This document shows, piece by piece, positions 17,644 to 26,880 of a stretch of DNA of 64,000 nt. Each line of letters opens with the position of its first letter. Position 1 is the first letter of the stretch. The position numbers were made by a program, and so were the translations under genes. The DNA is taken from positions 1 to 64,000 of the forward strand of contig NZ_VFIA01000012.1 in the NCBI RefSeq assembly GCF_014282275.1, given 5' to 3'. This stretch comes from Spirosoma utsteinense. GTDB lineage: Bacteria; Bacteroidota; Bacteroidia; Cytophagales; Spirosomataceae. The notes under the pieces are model-generated. The model saw nothing but the letters and a program-made list of their open reading frames with translations, ran no database searches and was not told the DNA's origin.

Positions 17644-18507
17644 ATGACAAAGTACCTAATCCCCGTATTGGCGGGGCTGGTGATTTCCTGTGCCCAATCG
17701 GTGGCGCAATCGCAGGAGTCCAATGAACACATCAGGAAGGAATTTTCGGTGGCGAACGCCGGAGCCAGCGTGCTGGTCATCTACAACATCAATGGCCTGA
17801 TCAACGTCGAAGGGTCGGCGGGCGACAAGGTGTCCTTCGATGTCGAGAAGCGAATCACGGCCGACGACAGGCAGGAGCTTGAGAAAGGCAAACAGGAACT
17901 TAAGCTGGCTTTCGAACAGAAAGGCGATACCATCATCGCCTACATTGCCGAGCCCTTCGACTCGCGCCCCAACCGCAACAACCGGCGCAACAATGACGAC
18001 CAGCGTATCCACTATGATTTCACGCTCGACTTCACGGTGAAAATTCCGCGCGCGATGAACGTGAACGTGTCGACGGTGAACCGGGGTGATGTACGCGTGA
18101 AGGACGTGGCGGGCGACCTACGGGTGCGGAATGTGAACGGGGCTATCGCACTGACCAACGCCCGGGGTGCTACCGATGTCCATACCATCAACGGCAATGT
18201 CGATGCGAACTACCTCGCGAGCCCACCCGACAAGTCGTCCTACTACACCCTCAACGGCAACATCCGGGTGAGCTACCCGGCCAGTCTCTCGGCCGAAATG
18301 CAGTTCAAAACCTTCCAGGGTGAGTTTTACACCGATTTCCCGGAAGCTGAAATCTTACCCGTCCGGGTCGTTAAAAACCAAGAGCGAAAGGACGACAAGA
18401 CCGTCTACAAGCTCAACAAAACAACCGCCATACGCGTCGGAACGGGCGGCAGGACCCTGCGCTTCGAAACCTTCAACGGCAATGTGTACATCAAAAAACA
18501 ATCGTAA
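17644..18507 (+). CDS. Exported DUF4097-type beta-helix protein
   Basis: A 287-residue exported protein: signal peptide about 1-22 (IPVLAGLVISCAQSVAQS), then the DUF4097 fold, a right-handed beta-helix-like array of short strands. It shows the repeating pattern VNVSTVNRGDVRVKDVAGD, LRVRNVNGAIALTNARGAT, VHTINGNVDANY. A charged, asparagine/arginine-rich insert (about 105-120; RPNRNNRRNNDDQ) interrupts the domain. The ending FETFNGNVYIKKQS is typical of Bacteroidota DUF4097 proteins that follow sigma/anti-sigma pairs. Function is unknown; adhesin-like or envelope-sensing roles have been suggested for the family. A paralog begins four bases after its stop. Confidence 0.85.
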   Translation: MTKYLIPVLAGLVISCAQSVAQSQESNEHIRKEFSVANAGASVLVIYNINGLINVEGSAGDKVSFDVEKRITADDRQELEKGKQELKLAFEQKGDTIIAYIAEPFDSRPNRNNRRNNDDQRIHYDFTLDFTVKIPRAMNVNVSTVNRGDVRVKDVAGDLRVRNVNGAIALTNARGATDVHTINGNVDANYLASPPDKSSYYTLNGNIRVSYPASLSAEMQFKTFQGEFYTDFPEAEILPVRVVKNQERKDDKTVYKLNKTTAIRVGTGGRTLRFETFNGNVYIKKQS

Positions 18508-18511
18508 TCCA

Positions 18512-19333
18512 ATGAATACTGTACTGCGTATTAGTACCGCCCTGATCCTGATGGGAACAACACCCCTCTTTGCCCAGAGCGAATCCAAAGAACAACTCGT
18601 CGTTCCCCTTACCGATCCGGGCAAACCCGGCTCACTGGATATTGGCCTGATCAACGGCTTCATTCACATCACCGGCTACTCAGGTAAAGACGTCATCATC
18701 GATGCATCGACGCGCTCCACTAACCGAACCGATGACCGCAACACCGGCAGTGGAGGGATGCGTCGTATCTCGACCAACAACGCGCTGGACATATCGGCCG
18801 AAGAAAAGAACAACCGCGTCCGGGTGAGTGCCAGCAGCCACCAGAAACCGGTGAACCTCACGATTCGACTACCACAGCGGTTCTCACTCAAAATCAGCAC
18901 CGTAAACGAAGGCGATATCACGGTCGAGAATGTGAATGGCGAGATGGAAATCAACAACGTCAACGGCCCTATCGAGTTGACGAACATTGGCGGCTCGGTG
19001 GTGGCCAATACGATCAACGGCGACTTGAAGGCCACCTTCCGGGAGGTTAGCCCCAACGCGCCCATGGCGTTCTCGACGCTCAACGGCCGCGTCGACGTAA
19101 CCTTCCCCGCGTCAGTCAAAGCGAATGTGAAACTCAAATCCGACCGGGGCGATATCTTCAGTGATTTCGACATCGACGTCGACAAAAACCAACCCAAAGC
19201 CACCAGGTCTGCCCAGTCGGGCATGTACCGGGTCACGGTTGAAGACTGGGTTTACGGCAAGATCAACAACGGCGGTCCCGAAGTCATGATGAAAAGCATG
19301 CAGGGCAGCATTTACGTCCGAAAAGCGAAATAA
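18512..19333 (+). CDS. Second exported DUF4097-type beta-helix protein
   Basis: A 273-residue paralog of the preceding protein, with signal peptide about 1-22 (ISTALILMGTTPLFAQS). The same beta-strand ladder appears: LKISTVNEGDITVENVNGE, MEINNVNGPIELTNIGGS, VVANTINGDLKATF, then MAFSTLNGRVDVTFPASV. It ends SMQGSIYVRKAK. The ATG at 18512 lies four bases after the upstream stop, pointing to translational coupling; an open frame extending back to 18320 overlaps the previous gene and is a shadow. With the upstream genes it makes a four-gene sigma, anti-sigma, DUF4097, DUF4097 unit ending 87 bases before the next permease. Confidence 0.87.
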   Translation: MNTVLRISTALILMGTTPLFAQSESKEQLVVPLTDPGKPGSLDIGLINGFIHITGYSGKDVIIDASTRSTNRTDDRNTGSGGMRRISTNNALDISAEEKNNRVRVSASSHQKPVNLTIRLPQRFSLKISTVNEGDITVENVNGEMEINNVNGPIELTNIGGSVVANTINGDLKATFREVSPNAPMAFSTLNGRVDVTFPASVKANVKLKSDRGDIFSDFDIDVDKNQPKATRSAQSGMYRVTVEDWVYGKINNGGPEVMMKSMQGSIYVRKAK

Positions 19334-19420
19334 GTCGTCGCAGCCGGTCGTCTCACGCAACGCAGATCGATTTCCGGTGTCCTTACGCCCGAACCCCTTC
19401 CCTCAACCCCTCCGGTCAGC

Positions 19421-21778
19421 ATGCTTCGCAACTACATCAAGATCGCCTGGCGGAATATCGTCAAGAGCAAAACCTTCTCGTTTATCAATGTCCTCGGACT
19501 GGCGCTGGGGATGACCTGTAGTTTGCTGATTCTGCTGTGGGTGCAGGACGAGCGACGCATGAACCGGTTCCATGCCAACGGTCCGCGCATGTATCAGGTG
19601 CTGGAAAATCAGCAGTGGACGGGCAGCGAACTCAGCACGACACCCGCCACGCCCGGACCAATGGCGGCTGCCCTGAAAGCCGAAATTCCCGAGGTAAAAA
19701 AGTCGGTGAAGCTGACCTGGGAAGAAGAACACCTGCTGGCGCTGGGCACCACCGGATTTAAGGAAAAAGGGCGGTATGCCAGCCCGGATCTGTTCTCGAT
19801 TTTTTCCTTTCCGTTTCTGCACGGCAACCCGAAAACGGCTATCGCCGGACCAACGTCCATCGTTATTTCGGAGGCTGTCGCCAAAAAGCTCTTTGGCCGG
19901 ACGGATGTACTGGGCCGGATGGTCCGGCTCGACAATACCGACGACCGTCAGGTGACCGGCGTCATGCGCGACATTCCTAAAACCTCCTCGCTGACGTTCG
20001 ATTTTGTTCTCCCTCTCGAACCGCACGAGGCTAAAAACAAGTGGCTGAACGAATGGGGCAACAACGGCATTCGGACGTTTGCGCTATTGAACCCGCTGGT
20101 CAACGTGAATCGGGTCAACGCCAAAATACGGAACATGGTCCATCGGCACGATGCGAAGGTGACGACCATCACGACGTTCCTGTTCCCGTATGAAGATACC
20201 TACCTGTACTCGAAGTTCACCAACGGCAAACCCGATGGTGGGCGCATCGAATACGTCCGGCTGTTCACGATCGTCGCTATTTTCATCCTGATCATTGCCT
20301 GTATCAACTTCATGAACCTGGCCACGGCCCGGTCGGCGAAACGGGCGAAGGAAGTAGGCATCCGGAAGGTCGTTGGCGCGGAGCGCGCTTACCTCATCGG
20401 GCAGTTTGTGGGCGAAGCTGTGCTGATGGCGGGGATGGCGCTGGGGTTTGCGATCATTCTAGTTCAGCTATTACTCAGCCCCTTCAACAAGCTCACCGAC
20501 AAGCACATTGCTATCGAGTATGGTAACCCGTATTACTGGCTCACCCTGCTGGCGCTGGCGTTGGTAACAGGCATTGTGTCGGGGAGTTACCCGGCCCTGT
20601 TCCTGTCGTCCCTTCAGCCCATTCGTATCCTGAAAGGCAGTCTGCGCTTCACGGCGGGGCCCGTCCTGTTCCGGCAGGGGCTGGTGGTATTCCAGTTTTC
20701 GTTGTCGCTGCTGCTTATCATCGGAACCCTGATCGCGGGTCGGCAGGTTGAGTACATCCGAACCAAAAACCTGGGCCTCGACCGGGAGAATGTCATTTAC
20801 ATGGCGCTGGAAGGTGAATTGCCCAAGCGGTTCGACTCGTTCAAACAGGAGTTAGAACAGGCACCCGGTATTCAGACGGTAACCGCGTCGGGCTCCGACC
20901 CCCTCGCTGTGGGCAGCTCCACGACCGGCCTTGAGTGGAAAGGGAAAGACCCTAAAGACAAGACCTTGTTCATGCAGTTAAGCGTCAGCTATGACTTCAT
21001 AAATACGATGAAGATCAGGATGCTGGAGGGGCGCGACTTCGACAAAGCGATTGTAACCGACAGCACCAACTACATCATCAATGAAGAAGCTGCCCGGCGC
21101 ATGGGTATGAAAAACCCCGTTGGTCAGGACCTGAAGTTCTGGGAAAAGAACGGCAAGATTGTGGGGATGGTGAAGGACTTTCACCTCAACTCCCTGCGCG
21201 TAGCCATCGAACCGCTGATCATACGCCTGGATACGGCCAGTAACAATACGTTGCTGGTGAGAACCCGGCCCGGCCAAACCGAAAAGGCGCTGGCCAGTTT
21301 ACAGCAGCTAACGAAAAAGTACAACCCGGCTTATCCCTTCGATTACGTATTCGCCGACGACAGTTTCGAGAAGCAGTACAACAGCGAAACCCTCATTGGC
21401 AAACTGGCGGATTACTTCGCCATCCTCGCCATTTTCATTGCCTGCCTGGGCCTGTTCGGGCTGGCCATGTTCACCGCCGAACAACGCACCAAAGAGATCG
21501 GCGTTCGGAAAGTGCTGGGCGCATCGGTCGTCAGCATTGTCACGCTACTGAGCAAGGACTTCGTTAGGCTGGTGTTTATTTCCATTGTCATTGCCACGCC
21601 CATTGCCTGGTACACCATGAGCAGGTGGCTACAGGATTTCGTCTACCGCATCGACATCGACTGGTGGGTCTTCGCCCTAGCGGGTCTGCTGGCCATAACC
21701 ATCGCTCTATTGACAGTAAGCTTCCAGAGCATCAAAGCCGCGTTGATGGATCCTGTTAAATCATTGAGAACGGAGTAG
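19421..21778 (+). CDS. FtsX-like ABC permease, array member 5
   Basis: A 785-residue duplicated FtsX permease, beginning MLRNYIKIAWRNIVKSKTFS with helix 1 at about 20-42. The first FtsX domain carries KEVGIRKVVGAERAYLIGQF (near 310), the second KEIGVRKVLGASVVSIVTLL (near 690), and the tail is ALMDPVKSLRTE. The segment KIVGMVKDFHLNSL is the second periplasmic domain's conserved strand. It follows the DUF4097 pair by 87 bases and has no copy of the 39-bp block upstream, so it may be read through from, or controlled by, the sigma-factor module. A purine/pyrimidine spacer separates it from member 6. Confidence 0.92.
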   Translation: MLRNYIKIAWRNIVKSKTFSFINVLGLALGMTCSLLILLWVQDERRMNRFHANGPRMYQVLENQQWTGSELSTTPATPGPMAAALKAEIPEVKKSVKLTWEEEHLLALGTTGFKEKGRYASPDLFSIFSFPFLHGNPKTAIAGPTSIVISEAVAKKLFGRTDVLGRMVRLDNTDDRQVTGVMRDIPKTSSLTFDFVLPLEPHEAKNKWLNEWGNNGIRTFALLNPLVNVNRVNAKIRNMVHRHDAKVTTITTFLFPYEDTYLYSKFTNGKPDGGRIEYVRLFTIVAIFILIIACINFMNLATARSAKRAKEVGIRKVVGAERAYLIGQFVGEAVLMAGMALGFAIILVQLLLSPFNKLTDKHIAIEYGNPYYWLTLLALALVTGIVSGSYPALFLSSLQPIRILKGSLRFTAGPVLFRQGLVVFQFSLSLLLIIGTLIAGRQVEYIRTKNLGLDRENVIYMALEGELPKRFDSFKQELEQAPGIQTVTASGSDPLAVGSSTTGLEWKGKDPKDKTLFMQLSVSYDFINTMKIRMLEGRDFDKAIVTDSTNYIINEEAARRMGMKNPVGQDLKFWEKNGKIVGMVKDFHLNSLRVAIEPLIIRLDTASNNTLLVRTRPGQTEKALASLQQLTKKYNPAYPFDYVFADDSFEKQYNSETLIGKLADYFAILAIFIACLGLFGLAMFTAEQRTKEIGVRKVLGASVVSIVTLLSKDFVRLVFISIVIATPIAWYTMSRWLQDFVYRIDIDWWVFALAGLLAITIALLTVSFQSIKAALMDPVKSLRTE

Positions 21779-21881
21779 GGCAGGAAGGGAGGAGGGAGGA
21801 AAGGAGAAAGAAAAAAACCTCTCCTCCTTTCCTCCTTTCCTCCTTTCCTCCCTCCTCCTTTCCTCCCTCTTCCCCAAAACC
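21779..21881. repeat. Purine/pyrimidine self-complementary spacer
   Basis: From the TAG stop onward the top strand is purine-rich (GGAAGGGAGGAGGGAGGAAAGG at about 21783-21804). It then becomes pyrimidine-rich with repeated CTCCTTTC units from 21820 up to CCTCTTCCCC just before the ATG at 21882. The halves are complementary, as in the spacer at 9014. Confidence 0.78.
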
Positions 21882-24302
21882 ATGTTTCAAAACTATCTCA
21901 AAGTTGCCTGGCGGAACCTGCTCCGGCACAAGGTCTTCTCCGGTATCAACATTATCGGGCTCGCGATTGGTATGGCCGCCTGCCTGCTGATTCTGCAATA
22001 CGTAGCGTTCGAACTCAGTTACGACAACTTCCACAGCAAAGGCGACCGGATCTACCGGGTGCGGCAGGACCGCTACAACGAAGGTAAGCTCAGTACCGAG
22101 TGGGTATCCGGTGCTTATGCGGCTGGCAACTCATTTAAAGACGCTTACGATGAAATCGAGGATTACGTCAAGATCGTGGGGACCGGATCGGTGGTAGCGG
22201 CCGCGGCCGATGGCGAGCAGATGAAGGTCGAAAAAGTGTATTATGCCAGTCAGGCGTTTTTCAGTATATTCTCGTACCCGTTAATCGCTGGCGATGCCCG
22301 CACTGCGCTGCTCGAACCCAACACGGTTGCGCTCTCCGAATCGGTCGCGCGGAAGCTGTTCGGAACGACCAATCCGTTGGGCAAAACCCTGCGTATCAAC
22401 CGGGAGCAGGTAGTAAAAGTAACCGGGGTGTATAAAGACTTCGGGATGAACTCCCACCTGAAAGCCGACCTGCTGCGGTCCTACGCTACGTTTATCAAGA
22501 ATATGGGGGCCGATAACAACCCCGAGACGGCCTGGCAATGGGACGGCTGCCTGACGTATCTGCTGCTACGTCCGGGTACCAATCCGCAGGCCCTCGAAGC
22601 TAAATTCCCGGCGGTTGTCGACCGGCTGGCCGGGGCCGACCACAAGAAGTATCATTCAGCGGCCATTTATACGCTTCAGCCGCTTCGCGACATACACCTG
22701 TATTCACATTACCTCGGCGAGACCGAACCCAACGGCGACGGCAAAACGGTGTATCTCCTGCTGGCTATTGCGTTCTTCATCGTCGTCATTGCCTGGGTCA
22801 ACTACGTAAATCTGGCCACGGCGCGGGCCATCAGTCGTGCCCGCGAAGTAGGGGTTCGCAAGGCGGTTGGTTCGCAACGGAGCCAGCTTATGGGACAGTT
22901 TATGCTGGAGTCGTTTCTGCTCAACAGCCTCGCCGTTGTACTCGCCCTGGTGCTGGTCCTGATCACCATTCCGGTATTCAACAACCTGTCGGGCCAGCAG
23001 CTCTCGCTCTCGTTGCTGGGCAGCGGCCGGTTCTGGCTGGCCCTGCTGATCCTGTTCGTCGTAGGCGTGTTCTTCTCGGGTTTGTACCCCGCCTTTGTGC
23101 TGTCCGGTCTCCGGCCGGTTACGGTGCTGAAAGGCCGGATGGTCAACACGCGGCAGGGCATTCTGCTCCGCAAAGGATTGGTTGTGTTTCAGTTCGTGGC
23201 TTCGTTGTTTTTGCTCGTCGGCACGATGGCGGTCTTTCGGCAGATCGAGTTCATGCGGCAGCAGACCCTGGGCCTTTCCATCGACCAGACGCTGGTGATT
23301 CGCCCGCCTATTATCAGCAACGATTCGACTTATCTACAGCAGATGAAGGCGTTTAAAGACGAGGTATCCCGGCAGTCGGCCATCAAGAGCATTACCGCGT
23401 CGACGTCTATTCCGGGCGATGCCGTGGGCTGGAATGCAGGCGGTATCCGGATAAAAGGTACCGACGAGAGCAGGGGAAAACAATACCGCGTCATCGGCGT
23501 CGACTACGATTACCTCGATGCATACGGCCTCAGGCTGCTGGCGGGCCGGAATTTCGCCCGCGACTTTGGCACCGATCCGAAAGCGGTTGTCTTCAACAAG
23601 ATGGCCCTTCAGCAGCTGGGATTCCTGCAACCCAAAGAAGCCATCGGTAAAGAGATCGATTTCTGGGGCGAAACCTTCACCATCGTCGGCGTTGTCGATA
23701 ACTTCCACCAGCAGTCGTTGCGGGAAGCCTACGAGCCGCTTATTCTCCGGCTCATCCCCGATGTTCGCGGGTACTTCTCGGTGAAGATAGCCCCCGCCGA
23801 AGCAGACAGGACCATCGCCACCGTTCGAACCGCCTGGAACCAGTTCTTCCCCGGCAACCCCTTCGACTTCTTCTTTCTGGATGCCCACTTCGCCGATCAG
23901 TACCGGGCCGACCAGCGGTTTGGACAGGTCTTCGGTTTTTTCACCGGGCTGGCAATCCTGGTAGCTTGTTTAGGGCTGTTCGGGCTGGCGTCATTCACGA
24001 CTACGCAGCGTACCAAAGAAATCGGCATTCGAAAAGTACTGGGCGCGTCGATAAGCGAGATCCTGCGGTTGTTATATAAGGAATTTGCCCAGTTAGTCGT
24101 CATCGCCTTTGCCATTGCAACGCCCCTGGCCTGGTTTGCGGTCACCCGCTGGCGCGAAAGCTACGCCTTCCGGGCCGACCTGAATGGCTGGCTATTTATC
24201 ATGCCCTTTATTGCGGTTCTCGCCATCGCCCTGTTAACGGTCAGTTTCCAAAGCATCAAAGCCGCCCTGATGGACCCCGTAAAAAGTTTACGAAGCGAAT
24301 AA
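21882..24302 (+). CDS. FtsX-like ABC permease, array member 6
   Basis: An 806-residue duplicated FtsX permease, beginning MFQNYLKVAWRNLLRHKVFS, helix 1 about 20-42. The first FtsX domain carries REVGVRKAVGSQRSQLMGQF (near 325). The second has KEIGIRKVLGASISEILRLL (near 710), whose ISEILRLLYKEF differs from the TSIVTLLSKDF of most siblings. Its last loop (WRESYAFRADLNGWLFIMPF) also departs from the usual DFAYRIDI.WWVF. The tail is ALMDPVKSLRSE. It is therefore the most divergent C-terminus in the array and may represent a separate functional group. Confidence 0.92.
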   Translation: MFQNYLKVAWRNLLRHKVFSGINIIGLAIGMAACLLILQYVAFELSYDNFHSKGDRIYRVRQDRYNEGKLSTEWVSGAYAAGNSFKDAYDEIEDYVKIVGTGSVVAAAADGEQMKVEKVYYASQAFFSIFSYPLIAGDARTALLEPNTVALSESVARKLFGTTNPLGKTLRINREQVVKVTGVYKDFGMNSHLKADLLRSYATFIKNMGADNNPETAWQWDGCLTYLLLRPGTNPQALEAKFPAVVDRLAGADHKKYHSAAIYTLQPLRDIHLYSHYLGETEPNGDGKTVYLLLAIAFFIVVIAWVNYVNLATARAISRAREVGVRKAVGSQRSQLMGQFMLESFLLNSLAVVLALVLVLITIPVFNNLSGQQLSLSLLGSGRFWLALLILFVVGVFFSGLYPAFVLSGLRPVTVLKGRMVNTRQGILLRKGLVVFQFVASLFLLVGTMAVFRQIEFMRQQTLGLSIDQTLVIRPPIISNDSTYLQQMKAFKDEVSRQSAIKSITASTSIPGDAVGWNAGGIRIKGTDESRGKQYRVIGVDYDYLDAYGLRLLAGRNFARDFGTDPKAVVFNKMALQQLGFLQPKEAIGKEIDFWGETFTIVGVVDNFHQQSLREAYEPLILRLIPDVRGYFSVKIAPAEADRTIATVRTAWNQFFPGNPFDFFFLDAHFADQYRADQRFGQVFGFFTGLAILVACLGLFGLASFTTTQRTKEIGIRKVLGASISEILRLLYKEFAQLVVIAFAIATPLAWFAVTRWRESYAFRADLNGWLFIMPFIAVLAIALLTVSFQSIKAALMDPVKSLRSE

Positions 24303-24316
24303 CGTACCATACCGTA

Positions 24317-24392
24317 GAGACGCAACCCTTTGCGTCTCCTGTGCGTCAGCAACCCTTCACGCCAGCAACCCTTCACGTCAGCAACCCTTCAC
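24317..24392. repeat. Palindromic element copy plus three 16-bp tandem repeats
   Basis: A hairpin at 24317-24338 has stem GAGACGCAA, loop CCCT and stem TTGCGTCTC. It is the same element as at 6479, with paired G-to-A and C-to-T changes that preserve pairing. Immediately downstream are three tandem copies of a 16-base unit, GTCAGCAACCCTTCAC, at 24345, 24361 (one change) and 24377. Confidence 0.75.
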
Positions 24393-24443
24393 ATCTCACC
24401 AACCAAAGCCGCTTAAGTTTTTTTAACAGCCTGTCCATAAGCA

Positions 24444-24480
24444 ATGTCCGTACCTTGATTCGCGAAACGGGTATGGACAT
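24444..24480. promoter_or_regulatory. Inverted repeat ATGTCCGTACC/GGGTATGGACAT before permease
   Basis: ATGTCCGTACC (24444-24454) is the near-reverse-complement of GGTATGGACAT (24470-24480), separated by 15 bases and ending three bases before the ATG at 24484. A third half-site-like TGTCCATA precedes it at 24432. The TGTCC/GGACA half-sites resemble those of the 39-bp blocks at 3892 and 13058, but the arrangement is different, so a common regulator is only a possibility. Confidence 0.4.
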
Positions 24481-24483
24481 TTT

Positions 24484-26880
24484 ATGCTTACGAACTATCT
24501 CAAAATTGCCTGGCGGAATTTGATCACGCAGCGCAGTTACACCCTGCTTACTACCATTGGCTTATCGGTTGGTATGGCGGGCGCACTGCTCATTTTTCTA
24601 TTTTTAAAACACCACCTGAGCACCGACCGGTACCACACCAACTTCGACCGGATTTTCCGAATCGACACCGATCTATATCTGGCCAACGGCTCCATCGAGT
24701 ACAACCCGGAGGCACCCCTGCCAATGGCGCAGACCCTGCGCAGCCAGTATCCACAGGTGGAGCAGGCCGCGTTTCTGATGATGAACCGGGAGTTGACCGT
24801 CGGTATCAAACAGGCAGGCCAGGCCACGATCACCCGTTTTCTGGAGCATGCCGGAACCGGCCTGACCGACCCCGCCTGGTTCGATATAATGAGTTACACC
24901 TGGCTGGCAGGTAACCCCCAAACCGCCCTCCGCGAACCTAACAGCGTTGTTTTAACCCACTCCCGGGCGAAAAAATATTTCGGTGATGCCGATCCAATGG
25001 GGCGCACCATCACCCTCAACAACAAACTCGACGCAACCGTTACGGGTCTGGTTGCCGATCCGCCGGCCCCAACCGATACCAACCTGGGCCTGTTCATATC
25101 ACTGGCAACTCTAAAGCAGTTCGACCCAACCTATGACGCAACCAACTGGTGGTACCTTAACAGTACGAACCGCGTCTACGTCACGCTAAAAAACCCGGCC
25201 GCTGCCGCTGCTCTTGACCAGTCGCTGACGGCGCTGGCGAAGAAACAGTACGGAGCCGATGCCAAATTCTTCAGGTTTCACACCCAGCCGATGCGGGAGT
25301 TTCATTTCGACGTAGCCCGGGGTGGCGGGGCCATTCGTCAGTCACTGCTCTGGTCGCTGGGTATCATCGGGATTCTGTTGATTGGAGCCGCCTGCATCAA
25401 CTTCGTCAACCTGAGCACCGTTCAGGCACTTCGGCGCAGCAAAGAAGTGGGTATCCGAAAAACGCTGGGCAGTTCGCACCAGCAACTGGTTTTTCAGTTT
25501 TTGCTCGAAACGACACTGATTACGCTGCTGGCCACCGGTCTGGCAGCTGTATTGGTACTCACTACCCTTCCCTTGTTCAACAATTGGGTGCAGCTAAATC
25601 TGGTGTTTCGGCTCGACTGGAGCCTGGCAGGATTCATAGGTCTACTGCTCGGGAGCGTCGTTCTGCTCGCTGGCGGCTATCCGTCCCTGGTGCTGGCTGG
25701 CTTCTCGCCTTCGGCAGCGTTACGGGGTACGCTGGCCGCTACATCGACGGGTGGGTTCACGGTTCGTCGGGTACTGGTTGTGGCCCAGTTCGTAGCCTGT
25801 CAGGTCCTTATTGTTGGAGCCGTCATTGTAGCCAGCCAGATGCGCTACATCCAGCAGGCAGACCTGGGTTACCGGAAGGACAATGTGATTGTCGTCCGGT
25901 TACCGAATAAGCAGAAGTCGACGAGGGAAGCCCTCCGGCAGCAGCTTTCTCAATACGCCGATATTCAGTCGGTGAGCTTCAGTCACCGCCCGCCCGCCAG
26001 CAGCCAGTTATTTGGCGGGTCGTTCAAATTCAACGGTAGCCCGGACTGGGCCCTCTTCCCCATCCGCGACCGTTTGGCCGATGCGGAGTTTCTGGACACG
26101 TATGGGATAAAACTAGTTGCCGGGCGGAACATCATGACCAGCGATACCATCCGGGAGTATCTGATCAACGAAACCATGCTGCATCAACTGGGCTTTCGCG
26201 ATCCGCAGCAGGTGTTGGGCAAGAAGATGCAATACCATTTATCGGGCGTGCCCATGCCCATTGTAGGCGTCGTGAAGGACTTCCACGAGAAATCCCTGCA
26301 TGAGGCCATTGGCCCCTGTTTCATTGCCAGCTACGCCGATTGGTACGCCCGGGCCAGCATCCGACTTTCGGGCAATAACCCGACCCAGTCGCTCCAGCGC
26401 ATTCGTGAGACCTGGCAGCAGCTCTATCCCGGCGAGGTATTTGAGTATGAATACTTCGGCGATCAGATCGCTACGTTCTACGAAACCGAAACCCTGGCCG
26501 CTCGATTGATCAACACGTTTACGGGCATTGCCATCCTGATCGGCTGCCTGGGCCTGTACGGTCTGATTTCACACGTGGTACTGCAGCGCACCAAAGAGAT
26601 TGGCATTCGAAAAGTGCTGGGGGCATCGGTTGCCGGTATTGTCACGCTGCTCTCGAAAGACTTCATCCGGCTGGTGGTCATCGCGATTATCGTGGCCACC
26701 CCCATCGCCTGGTATGCCATGAGCAAGTGGCTGAATGACTTCGTTTACCGTATCGCTATCGAGTGGTGGATTTTCGCACTGGCTGGTGTGCTGGCCGTGA
26801 GCATCGCCCTGCTGACGATCAGTTTTCAGAGTATCAGAGCCGCGATGATGGATCCTGTTCAGAGTCTACGATCGGAATGA
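24484..26880 (+). CDS. FtsX-like ABC permease, array member 7
   Basis: A 798-residue duplicated FtsX permease, beginning MLTNYLKIAWRNLITQRSYT, helix 1 about 20-41. The first FtsX domain carries KEVGIRKTLGSSHQQLVFQF (near 320), the second KEIGIRKVLGASVAGIVTLL (near 705), and the tail is AMMDPVQSLRSE. It pairs with member 2 by its SQMRYIQQADLGY stretch, the YLINETMLHQL motif and GDQIATFYETETL before the last FtsX domain, suggesting that two subfamilies are mixed in one array. It is the last member; a purine/pyrimidine spacer separates it from a sensor kinase gene. Confidence 0.92.
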   Translation: MLTNYLKIAWRNLITQRSYTLLTTIGLSVGMAGALLIFLFLKHHLSTDRYHTNFDRIFRIDTDLYLANGSIEYNPEAPLPMAQTLRSQYPQVEQAAFLMMNRELTVGIKQAGQATITRFLEHAGTGLTDPAWFDIMSYTWLAGNPQTALREPNSVVLTHSRAKKYFGDADPMGRTITLNNKLDATVTGLVADPPAPTDTNLGLFISLATLKQFDPTYDATNWWYLNSTNRVYVTLKNPAAAAALDQSLTALAKKQYGADAKFFRFHTQPMREFHFDVARGGGAIRQSLLWSLGIIGILLIGAACINFVNLSTVQALRRSKEVGIRKTLGSSHQQLVFQFLLETTLITLLATGLAAVLVLTTLPLFNNWVQLNLVFRLDWSLAGFIGLLLGSVVLLAGGYPSLVLAGFSPSAALRGTLAATSTGGFTVRRVLVVAQFVACQVLIVGAVIVASQMRYIQQADLGYRKDNVIVVRLPNKQKSTREALRQQLSQYADIQSVSFSHRPPASSQLFGGSFKFNGSPDWALFPIRDRLADAEFLDTYGIKLVAGRNIMTSDTIREYLINETMLHQLGFRDPQQVLGKKMQYHLSGVPMPIVGVVKDFHEKSLHEAIGPCFIASYADWYARASIRLSGNNPTQSLQRIRETWQQLYPGEVFEYEYFGDQIATFYETETLAARLINTFTGIAILIGCLGLYGLISHVVLQRTKEIGIRKVLGASVAGIVTLLSKDFIRLVVIAIIVATPIAWYAMSKWLNDFVYRIAIEWWIFALAGVLAVSIALLTISFQSIRAAMMDPVQSLRSE

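Noticed and set aside
24345-24392. CRISPR-like array from the 16-bp tandem repeats
   Set aside because: The units are directly tandem with no spacers between them, and there are only three copies.
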